Of a stretch of 64,000 nucleotides of DNA, positions 57,201 to 64,000 are shown piece after piece; positions within the stretch are counted from its first letter, which is position 1; every line of letters begins with the position of its first letter. The position numbers were made by a program, and so were the translations under genes. The stretch is from positions 12,144,861-12,208,860 of the forward strand of contig JAFMSR010000003.1 of NCBI GenBank assembly GCA_022818135.1, written 5' to 3'. Origin of the DNA: Saxidomus purpurata. Lineage: Eukaryota > Mollusca > Bivalvia > Venerida > Veneridae. The notes below the pieces were generated by a model. The model did not search any database and was not told the DNA's origin. It saw only the letters and a list, made by a program, of their open reading frames with translations.

Positions 57201-58575
57201 TATAATTATATGGTCTGCCTGTTGGTCTTTTAGTCTGTATGTTACAAACTTTGTCCGCACAAATCCTCCTACAGGCCTGGATGGATTTTACTGAAACTTG
57301 GTAGAAATGTTTAGTACCAAGTTTAGTTGTACACATTGTCAGGATTTTCAATTTCACTAATTTTTGATTGGGTTATGGGACTTTGAAGATGTTTGGCGTA
57401 CTTACATGTAGATGACATCCTGTCCTGATATTCAGAAAATCTTTTCTGCACTTCTCCAATACACCTTGTTGGATTTTCATAATATTTTGCCGGAAGCATC
57501 AGTATGAAGTTTACTTGTGCATATTATAATTTGGGGTCACTAATTCAAAGGTCAAGGTCACAGGTACCTGAAAACAAAATCTGGTCTGCACTTCTCCATT
57601 ATTCCTGCTGGATTTTCATAAAACTTCACAGGAAGCATCAGTATGATGTCTAGTTATGCATATTATAATTTGGGGTCACAAGCTCAAAGGTTGAGGTCAC
57701 AGGGACTTGAAAACAGAAAATTGTATCCATGCTCCAAAAACCCATTACTGTATTTCCATAAAAATTTGCTGGAACCATGAGTATGATGTCTAGTCGTGCA
57801 CATTATAATTTGGGGTCACTTGCTGAAAGGTCAAGGTCACAGGGGTGGAAGACATTCGTTGTCTTTTTAGTGAAAAATAATCTCTAGTTGCCCTTGAATT
57901 GTTGAAATTCTACCAGATTTGTACTGCCTGCCACACTTTGGATCATTTATTTTTCGTTTCCACTTTAGTAACTCCTAAACACCTTAAGAGTTTTTATATT
58001 ACTTCAGTCAGATGTCCATCTCATTAAGGCGCTGTACAGAACCCATGTCCCACCCCTGCCTGCTCGAAGTCAATGCCATACTTAGGCGTCATTGGTTTTG
58101 CTTGTCTGCTCCATAACTGCTAAATATCTAGAAGGATTTTCATATAATTTTGGTCAAATTTTCATCTCATCGAGACAATGTGCTGAACCCAATTCCAAAC
58201 CCCATTCGCTGAAGGTGAAAACCACACTTAGGAGTCATTGGTTTTTACTTAACCTTAGCACCACAAGATTCTGCCTTTGCGACTCATTTTGATTATGATC
58301 CATCTGCAAATGTGTGCGGTCTGATCAGGATCTGCAGTGTTCTAAATTCAGTCAGTAGATTTTCAGTTGGCACCCCTTTGAACAATTATTGGTACTGCCT
58401 AAAATGAGAGATAGACTAGTCTATTTTAGAAATGTAGCATGGCCAGGGTAAGCTGTTTTAAATGTAAATTAATTTGATACTATAGCAGGACAGAGGTTTA
58501 AAGAAGAAGAAACTATCAGATGAAACTAAAGAGTCTCCAGCCCAGTACAAATGGCAGTTCAAACGGAAGAGGTGA
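48212..58575 (+). CDS. UTP11: UTP11, U3 snoRNA-associated SSU processome protein (eight exons, 252 aa)
   Basis: Exons: 48212-48271, 49515-49576, 50342-50444, 53165-53278, 55007-55100, 55685-55812, 57032-57142, 58489-58575. The joined frame is 759 bases with no stop; 252 residues compares with about 253 in the vertebrate protein. UTP11 acts in the nucleolus in the small-subunit processome during 18S rRNA maturation. Visible family blocks: basic N-terminus SSWKNASKAGARSYKERSQP, then RAHLGALEKKKDYKQRA, NPDEFYFNMV, KKDGVHQLKDD, YVNMKRSSELKKIERL, QNKHTIFVDSKKEAKKFD, FNRPTMESLK, a Lys/Glu-rich coiled stretch (KRIEREKHLG), and the C-terminal SPAQYKWQFKRKR. Intron 3 has a GC donor (gcaagt). All others are GT-AG. 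Introns make up more than 90% of the gene and are packed with repeats. An AATAAA is at 58648. Confidence 0.96.
49610..49894. mobile_element. MITE with TA..CGTAAATTGGG termini, UTP11 intron 2
   Basis: Begins TACCGTAAATTGGGTTA and ends ATTACCCAATTTACAGTA. Same termini as 37758-37984; a further end of the family ('tattgtaaattgggtaatttttgtg') is at ~56027 in UTP11 intron 6. TA at both ends. Non-coding. Confidence 0.75.
50445..50450 (+). promoter_or_regulatory. GC 5' splice site of UTP11 intron 3
   Basis: The exon ends ..GTGAAAAAG and the intron starts gcaagt. Using this site joins VKK to DGVHQLK exactly as in the family; no GT nearby keeps the frame and the conserved residues. Apart from the C it is a strong consensus (AAG|gcaagt), as expected of GC-AG introns. 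Confidence 0.85.
50620..52065. repeat. 'TACTCTgTCCTG' low-complexity array split by a large element
   Basis: A pyrimidine-rich ~10-20-base repeat (tcctgtactctnttactct) occupies 50620-50808 and resumes at ~52018-52065. The element at 50811-51980 lies between the two parts and has probably inserted into the array. Confidence 0.65.
50811..51980. mobile_element. ATACCCCC/GGGGGTAT element with 146-bp internal tandem repeats
   Basis: Starts ATACCCCCAAAACGAAGTTT and ends CTTTTGGGGGTAT, inverted termini. The inside is seven head-to-tail copies of a 146-bp unit ('tccggagcataactt', 'gaattcaataca', 'gaggaagtgcagtgcac', 'agttattgccctttg'); the spacing of the tccgg landmarks (50891, 51037, 51183, 51329) is exactly 146. 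The open frames of 60-76 codons inside are repeats of each other and not genes. It lies in UTP11 intron 3. Confidence 0.85.
52259..52577. mobile_element. MITE, TTAAAG-terminated family, copy 2, UTP11 intron 3
   Basis: The left end TTAAAGTCCCATGAGCAC and the right end GTGATCCTGGGACTTTAA are inverted repeats of ~18 bases. Matches 8512-8830 through most of its length. Confidence 0.8.
53357..53664. mobile_element. ~308-bp foldback: two SINE-like arms in inverted orientation, UTP11 intron 4
   Basis: The left arm from GGGTTGGAGCCCCACC through CACCAGTACTGGTTTTTCC and AGTGACTCGATAAGCT pairs with a right arm containing AGCTTATCGAGTCACTCC, GAAAAACCAGTACTGGTGTT and GTGGGACTCAAACCC. Pairing continues to a small central loop near 53500-53520. 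Each arm keeps a B-box-like GGGTTNGAGNCCC and the 'agtactggttttt' core of the SINE at 45.9 kb. Confidence 0.8.
53968..54176. repeat. 21-bp minisatellite, UTP11 intron 4 (~10 copies)
   Basis: The unit TTTTTCATTTATGTTGGATTG repeats about ten times. Because 21 is divisible by three, long heptapeptide-repeat frames open on both strands; none is a gene. Confidence 0.85.
54760..54890 (-). mobile_element. tRNA-derived SINE, UTP11 intron 4
   Basis: On the minus strand: GGTGGTGTAGAGGTTAAGGTG (A box) and GCATGTTCGAAGCCC (B box) 35 bases further on. Body boundaries approximate. Confidence 0.65.
57200..57860. repeat. Tandem module repeat ('ggtcaaggtcacagg'), UTP11 intron 7
   Basis: Three to four ~120-130-base modules share 'tctgcacttctcca', 'ctggattttcataa', 'ggaagcatcagtatga', 'gcatattataatttggggtcac' and 'aaggtcaaggtcacagg'. 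The same phrase set recurs in other modules at 60.7-61.3 and 63.2-63.5 kb. Confidence 0.7.
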
Positions 58576-58647
58576 TCGAGACAGGAACGCGCCACTCCCA
58601 TCTAGTCTTTCAGTTTTGCAATTATGTCATTTAAGTCTAAGGAAATG

Positions 58648-58653
58648 AATAAA
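58648..58653 (+). promoter_or_regulatory. UTP11 polyadenylation signal
   Basis: AATAAA, 73 bases after the UTP11 stop codon, followed by a T-rich stretch. Confidence 0.65.
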
Positions 58654-58689
58654 AAGTAATGGCTTTTATATAGTTTAGTTTATCTTACC

Positions 58690-59215
58690 TCCCCGAGAGT
58701 TTGTGACAGGGAGTTCTTACCCTGGCCCCCTTTAGGCGGTGGTTGGAGGAAGTCATATGAATTTGACATGGGCCTTCACAGTCCCTTTTTCTCATTGGAG
58801 CACTGCTCGGAACCCCAGGAAAGAGGTCATTATTAATCTTCTCAAAGACCTAGAGCTTATATATTTTATGTGTAGCATTGTCTGGTGGACTTCTAGCAAG
58901 ATTGTTCAAATCTTGCCCCTAGGGTCAAAGTAGACCACACCCAGGGGTCACTGGTTTTATATAGGAAAAACTTGAACAAGTTTGCAATCACTGACTTCAT
59001 CCACTGACTAGCCATTTCCTTAGTATCCATTGTCTGCCCCTGGCAGCTCGTGACTTCTTTATCAACCATTCACTTTGCATAGCAATCAGAGACATTCTTA
59101 GCCACTATTTATACTTCCTTTAGCAACACGTGACTTCTTGGGTCAGTGCACTTGGACTCAGGTGAGCTGTATAGGGCCATCATTGTGGGCCGCTGAGGCG
59201 GCCCGCTATATTTAG
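58690..59215. repeat. 'TCAGGTGAGC' module, 5' end unclear
   Basis: Carries 'ggtcaaagtagaccacacccaggggtcactggttttatataggaaaa' and ends 'ctcaggtgagctgtatagggccatcattgtggg', the 3' end also seen at ~59885-59920 and 61695-61735. Confidence 0.55.
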
Positions 59216-59219
59216 GACG

Positions 59220-59475
59220 GCTTTAGAAATGTTTATGTAAGTGAAGTAATGAATAGATCTCGTCATGATAGAATAGAAATAACATCATTTTCAGCATTTT
59301 TATCTTCTAATTAATAGCTCTTTGACGTCCTGGTGCGCAGTTATAAACCACTCGGGCCTCCATCCTTTGTGGTTAATTACTTGGCACCAGACTCCAAATC
59401 ATTGTTTATTAGAGGATGAACAATGCTGGAACGGATGTTATTTCATAAGTAATTAGAAGCTTACAATATATTCAC
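59220..59475. mobile_element. MITE related to 43272-43472 (inverted orientation)
   Basis: The reverse complement reads 'aacatccgttccagcattgttcatcctctaataaacaatgatttggag' and 'gagtggttta', aligning with the interior of the 43.3-kb element. Ends are less clear (AGAAATAACATC / GATGTTATTTC are inverted). Confidence 0.6.
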
Positions 59476-59528
59476 TCAATTGCTGAGTGTAGTGCGAGTG
59501 GTTGAATGCATTTACTAACCATAACACC

Positions 59529-59920
59529 AGTTTTTAGCTCACCTGGCTTTGCCAGGGTGAGCTTTTAGGGTGGATGATTGTCCGTCGTCCGTCAACATTT
59601 TGCTTCAAACGACTACTCCTCTGAAACCACTGGGCCAATATTGATGAAACGTGTGTAACAGTATCTAGTGGACCTCTTCAAAGTGTGTTCAAATTGTGTC
59701 CCCAGGGTCAAAATTTACTCTGCCCAGGGGGTCGTTTGGTATACAAAAAACTTTAAAAATCTGCTTTTCTGAAACTACAAGGCCTAGAGCTAAGATATTT
59801 GGTATGTAACATTGTCTAGTGGTCTTCCACCTACTTTGTTCAAATCATGCCTCTGGGGTCAAAATTGACCACACCCACCAGGCAAGTGCATGATAGAGGG
59901 CCATGATGGCCCACTTGTTG
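59529..59920. repeat. 'AGCTCACCTG' module, full-looking copy
   Basis: Starts with a hairpin TTAGCTCACCTGGC..GCCAGGGTGAGCTTTTAG, runs through 'gtccgtcgtccgtcaacattt' and 'ggggtcaaaattgacc', and ends 'gggccatgatggcccacttg', itself a short palindrome. Confidence 0.6.
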
Positions 59921-60668
59921 ATGTTTACTGAATGCTTTGTCTTGATGCCAGGCATCAACATTTGACTTGTCTCATCTGTTACATTTTCTTTTTTAACAAG
60001 ATATTTGAGTGTTGGTATCATCAATTATAGTCATTGCTTTTTAAAAATATAGTTTCTTTAAGATAAAAGTTGGAATATGTGGAACATTTTTTCTCATGTT
60101 ACAAAAAAGTAGGAAGTTGTCTCTCGAAAGGAGAAAAAAAAATGAATTGGGACTTGGCAATAACTTGTCAAGTTAATGCACTGTTCTAAGGCCCGCTGTG
60201 ATACAAAAGTATCACAGTTTTCTTGTTGCCCTCTTGTTATCCCCTGCCAAAGGCAGAGGGATATTGTTTTGGCTTTGTCCATCAGTACGTCCAGAGCCGT
60301 ACCTAAGGAACCAATGAATACAATTTCATAATGCCACAGCTCAAGTGGAAATTTTAGTAAGATTGGCTTAGTATCTCAAGAGTTATTGCCCTTTAATTTT
60401 CTTCTATATTCGATATGAAAACATTAAAATTCTATTTCTCTGAAACCAGTTATCAAAATTTAATTGTAATAGGCTCAAATAATATAATGATCACTTTCTT
60501 ATACTCTGCTCTTGCATTTTTTTTTGATGTAGCACTTTTCTTGAATAATCTATGTAGAACATCAGAAAGGCGCATATACGAGGGGTGATCCAGAATCAAT
60601 CGAAGTGTCTTACATTTCTCTAAATATTTAAAACTCTTATTTGATTTTTGGTACAAATTGCAATAATT

Positions 60669-61432
60669 ATACCCCCCAAACACAAAGTGTAAGGGGGTGT
60701 ATACTGAATTCATCTTGTCTGCCCATCCGTCCGTCTGTCTGTAGACGGAATCTTGTGGATGCTAAATCTCGAAAACCCCTGGTCAGAATTTAATGATACT
60801 TCACAAAAGTGATAAGTACCATGCCTTGTTGTGCATGGTCTATGTTTCGGGTCAAAGGTCAAGGTTGCAGGGGCTCGGTGTAGTAAAATCTTGTGGATGC
60901 TTAATCTCCAAAACCCCTGGTCAGAATTTAATGATACTTCACAGATGTGGTAAGTCCTATGCCTAGTTGTGAATGGTCTATGTTTCGGGTCACTTGGTCA
61001 AGGTCACAGGGGCTCAAAATAATAAAATATTGTTGCTCTTTATCTCCAAAACCCCTGCTCAGAATTTAACGATACTTCACAGATGCCTTGTGCATGGTCT
61101 ATGTTTCGGGTCACTAGGTCAAAGTTAAAGGGGCTCTAGATAGTAAATTCTTGTGTGCGCTTAATCTCTAAAACTCCTGGTCAGAATTTAATGATACTTC
61201 ACAGAAGTGACAAGTACCATGCCTTGTTGTGCATGTTTCGGGTCACTAGGTCAAAGGTCACAGGAGCTTGAGATAGTTAAATCTTGTGTGCTCTTAATCT
61301 CTGAATAGATACTTCACAGAAGTGATAAGTATCAAGCCCTGTTGTGCATGGTCCAGTAACTAAAGCATCAAATCTTACATTCTTTTTATACACTGTGTCA
61401 GTGCGGTGTTCTTGGGGTATTCATCACCTACA
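60669..61432. mobile_element. ATACCCCC/GGGGTAT element with ~138-bp internal tandem repeats
   Basis: Starts ATACCCCCCAAACACAAAGT and ends TCTTGGGGTATTCATCACC. The termini match the element at 50811-51980 (which ends GGGGGTATTAATCAC), but the inner unit ('aatctcgaaaacccctggtcagaatttaatgatacttcaca') is unrelated. About four to five copies, spaced 138 bases for the first two and shorter afterwards. Confidence 0.75.
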
Positions 61433-61439
61433 GTGATAG

Positions 61440-61738
61440 TTCACTGAAGCGGGGCTGACTTAGTTTTACATAGGCTTATATATGAAAAAATATTCTCTGA
61501 AACCACAAGGCCTAAAGCTTAGATTTTAGGCATGTAGCATGCCACTTGGGTCAATATTGGCCCCGCCCAGGGAGTCACATGTTTTACAAAGACGTATATA
61601 GGAAAACCTATTTGGTATGTAACATTGTCTAGTGGTCTTCCATCTACTTTGTTCAAATCATGCCTCTTGGGAACACCCATCAGGCAAGTGGACTTGTATT
61701 AAGGTGAGCGATATAGGGCCATCATGGTCCTCTTGCTT
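61440..61738. repeat. 'AGCTCACCTG'-family module, 3' part
   Basis: Carries 'ctctgaaaccacaaggcctaaagc', 'ggtcaatattggccccgcccaggg' and ends 'aaggtgagcgatatagggccatcatgg', as the neighbouring modules do. Confidence 0.5.
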
Positions 61739-62462
61739 CTGAAACAGACAGACCAATACACTTTCCTGTTGTTGTGTTCAGTGCTTTGTTTATCATGGCA
61801 GGGGATTTAAATTCACTGAATTTGTTTGTTACATTCTTGTTTTCTTTGAAAATCAAAATTAAGTATTTACTATCCCCAAGCAATGGACTGTACGGGACTG
61901 TTTCACAAAAATCTGGCTCGGAACTTTCAAATATACACAGTACCTTGCACAAAATACACAGTCAAAGTTGAACAGCTGTGTTGTATGTTTATAAACAACA
62001 AAAAACTTGATTTCTTTTTTCATTTAATTATATAAAGTGACTTCAGAATGCCAAGCACTCGGCAGAAATCATTCCAGTCAACAAATAAACAATTTGGCAA
62101 ATTAAATTCTGCTTTAATATATGCCAAAGATTTTTCACATGTTATACATTTTGGGTAAAACTAATCCCACGCAAGGTTGTCTTTTAAACTATATCTCCCT
62201 TTTCTTACTTCACTAGAAAAGTCTAACTTTATTAATATGGAAGTCAGCCGACGACATACTAAACAGGATGAATCATCTTCTCTTCCTGCAATTGAGAAAA
62301 AAAAGAAAACAATGAACTGAACCTTGTCTTAAAACAGTAATGTAATTCCTTCTGCAGCTGCAATCTTATGCGTGCAAGATACATGTATAGAAATGGCGGC
62401 TTTTAGAGGTAGATTGCTCCTTTATCCAAGTTGTAGCATTTACAGTTTATTACCAGATTAAG

Positions 62463-62639
62463 TACAGTTCAACCTCCCTGAACAACACCTCCCTAGAGCA
62501 CCACCGCCCATAAACAGACACATATTTTCTTTCCCGCTGTTTCAATTATGTAATGAATCGACCCCTATAGAACAACACCTCTCTTCAACAAACATTTCTG
62601 TGTTCCCAAAAGTGTTCGCTTCCAAGAGGTTGCACTGTA
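62463..62639. mobile_element. MITE with TACAGTTCAACCTC termini
   Basis: Starts TACAGTTCAACCTCC and ends GAGGTTGCACTGTA, 14-base inverted ends with one mismatch and TA at both ends. The interior is built of 'gaacaacacctccct'-type repeats. A second partial end starts at ~62710. Confidence 0.75.
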
Positions 62640-63050
62640 TTAGCAACCAAACTGCATATTTTTCGATAAAAATCTAGCCGACTTCCAGCATTCCTCCTCA
62701 TTCAGATACAGTCTAACCTGTGTTAACAGCCACCTGTACAGAGCAAACAAACCACAAAGTTTGATAGGCATGCTTTGACTCCTTAGTTTCACCTTATAGT
62801 TAGGGAGATTTTGCATGACAAAGTGTCTGGGTTTTTTAATCTCTGCAATTACTAACTTTTTTTTAATCTTTAATCTCTGCAATTACTTAATAACCATGAT
62901 AATGAAGTACAGCTTAGGGTACATAGAATGATCTATTACTTCTTTGGGCTCAGTACCTCGTTTTTGAGAGTCAAACTTGGCTCTTTTCACCCTACAGGCA
63001 AGGGGGAAAAATGCAATAAAACTTTAATCTGCTATAAAAGTGTTAACAGC

Positions 63051-63978
63051 TTACCATGTAAATTTCTTCCTAGCTTTCTCTTGTCCTGGCTTTTTCCTTT
63101 CTCTCACCCTGGGGTCTCTGGTCAGGTATCCAGCTGAAAGACGTGATAAATTGTTTCAATTATATTTTTTTCCTCCCCCAAAGGTGGGCATATTACAATC
63201 ACACCATCCGTGTGTTCACCCTTCCATTTTTTTTGTCTGGGCTGTAACTTTGTCATGTATTGAGGGATTTTAAAATAACTTTCCACAAATGTTTAGCACA
63301 TCAAGTCCATGTGTCGCTTGCAAGACCCACGTCTCTACCTCAAAGGTCAAGGTCACAGAGTTTAATGGTCACATAATCCTGTATACATGGTAACTTCGGA
63401 ATGCATGGAAGGATTTTAAAACCATATGGCACAACTTGTTGTGAACATAGAGATGATATGTTGTGCGCTTGTCCCGCATCCTTATCTTGAAGGTCAAGGT
63501 CACACTAACACGTCAGATGATTAAGAATCCTGTATTATATGCACATGTTCATGTCTGGTTTGGTTATGCATTAAATAATTTTAAAATGAACTGGAACAAA
63601 TGTTCAGCAAAAAAAAAAGTGTGGTTACTTATGAAGGAGAAATATGAAATAAAAATTACAGGTCACCAGCCTTCATCTTGAATTATCTGCCCTTAAAAAT
63701 CTGAAAACAGAACATGATGTGTTCAAGGGCAGAAACTTGAAAATCAAGGCCAATATACTGTACTGTATCTAACTGCAACAAAATTATTTTTCTTACCTAT
63801 TCTAAGTTGCTCTCTCATATCATCGGGAATAAATGGCCGTAGTGCTTTGGCAATGGCCAACCTAATTGCCCCTGCCTCCGCTGTCGGACCTTTAACGGTG
63901 CCTGAACTCACAACTCGAGCGTCAATGTCAAACTTGTCCATCATGCCACACAACTGTAGCGGCGCCAGTACAGCCTGC
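63051..63978 (-). CDS. MRPS9: MRPS9, mitochondrial small-subunit ribosomal protein uS9m (last two exons; 5' part off the right edge)
   Basis: Minus-strand exons 63797-63978 and 63051-63133. The upstream one begins after ATTTCAG and encodes [20 protein letters not shown], then [20 protein letters not shown] and [11 protein letters not shown], the uS9 core with its Gly-rich GG/GxxxQAGA-type segment (here TAEAGA). The donor gtaaga follows LRI; the last exon restores [15 protein letters not shown] and ends KARKKFTW before TAA. The family normally ends in Lys/Arg after FTW, so this end is one or two residues short. The protein sits in the mitochondrial 28S subunit head, and its basic tail reaches toward the P site in uS9 proteins. 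The 663-base intron carries a 'ggtcaaggtcacag' module. The 5' exons are outside the window. Confidence 0.95.
63170..63680. repeat. 'CCCCCAAAGGTGGG' module in the last MRPS9 intron
   Basis: Starts with a hairpin-like CCTCCCCCAAAGGTGGGCATATTAC and contains two 'aaggtcaaggtcaca' blocks about 140 bases apart with 'ggattttaaaa.aa.ttt..cacaa.tgtt' between. A related hairpin start ('cccctgccaaaggcagagggatattgttttgg') stands at ~60240-60275. Confidence 0.55.
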
Positions 63979-64000
63979 CTGAAATATCATTGCAGGGAAC

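Larger units (their letters stand above)
58576..63050. other. Repeat-filled intergenic region between the 3' ends of UTP11 and MRPS9 (convergent)
   Basis: No gene is supported. Nearly all of it can be assigned to dispersed elements: 'agctcacctg' modules, a MITE relative, two hairpin-headed modules, an ATACCCCC element and a TACAGT MITE. Open frames of 60-86 codons here show no recognisable protein similarity. Confidence 0.6.

Noticed and set aside
1..64000. CRISPR arrays, operons, rRNA genes or prophage
   Set aside because: The spliced genes and SINE/LINE/MITE content show eukaryotic nuclear DNA; the regular tandem arrays lack spacers and nearby cas genes.

Overview
The window is eukaryotic nuclear DNA. 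It is AT-rich, its genes are split by GT-AG introns, and it is crowded with short inverted-repeat elements, tRNA-derived SINE pieces and tandem arrays. The repeat types (modules carrying 'ggtcaaggtcacaggg', modules starting 'AGCTCACCTG', and elements ending ATACCCCC/GGGGGTAT) together with a single-exon Mab-21-like gene of an invertebrate-expanded type suggest a bivalve mollusc, probably a heterodont clam. That placement is inference; no species was identified.

Positions 1-42.4 kb hold a cluster of five copies of an SLC22-type organic ion transporter gene (12-TM MFS fold). Copy 1 (minus) has intact exons 1-6 and runs off the left edge. Copy 2 (minus, 5.9-13.3 kb) and copy 3 (plus, 15.0-18.3 kb) are broken pseudogenes. 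Copy 4 (plus, 20.7-29.3 kb) and copy 5 (plus, 31.9-42.4 kb) each rebuild to a complete ten-exon frame, of 552 and 564 residues. Exon lengths and splice phases are almost identical between copies. Copies 1 and 5 form one sequence subtype and copies 2, 3 and 4 the other. The order is therefore subtype D<- C<- | C-> C-> D->, as expected from an inverted duplication of a two-gene block plus one extra tandem copy.

Positions 42.4-48.2 kb hold a single-exon Mab-21/cGAS-like nucleotidyltransferase-fold gene (minus), a LINE tail with a clear target-site duplication, a 54-bp foldback element with a 17-bp flanking duplication, SINE pieces and a decayed LINE fragment. Positions 48.2-58.6 kb hold a complete eight-exon UTP11 gene (plus; 252 residues; SSU processome) whose introns are filled with repeats, one of them a GC-AG intron. 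Positions 58.6-63.0 kb are nearly all repeats. The last kilobase carries the two 3'-terminal exons of MRPS9 (minus; mitochondrial ribosomal protein uS9m), which continues past the right edge.

UTP11 (cytosolic ribosome assembly) and MRPS9 (mitoribosome) are ordinary housekeeping genes. The transporter cluster is the dynamic part. Its introns carry several unrelated minisatellites, one apparently grown from an exon/intron junction, and transposable elements lie inside or against the exons of both pseudogenes. I did not find a new multi-gene system. The most interesting material is the transporter cluster's architecture and the foldback and minisatellite structures within it.
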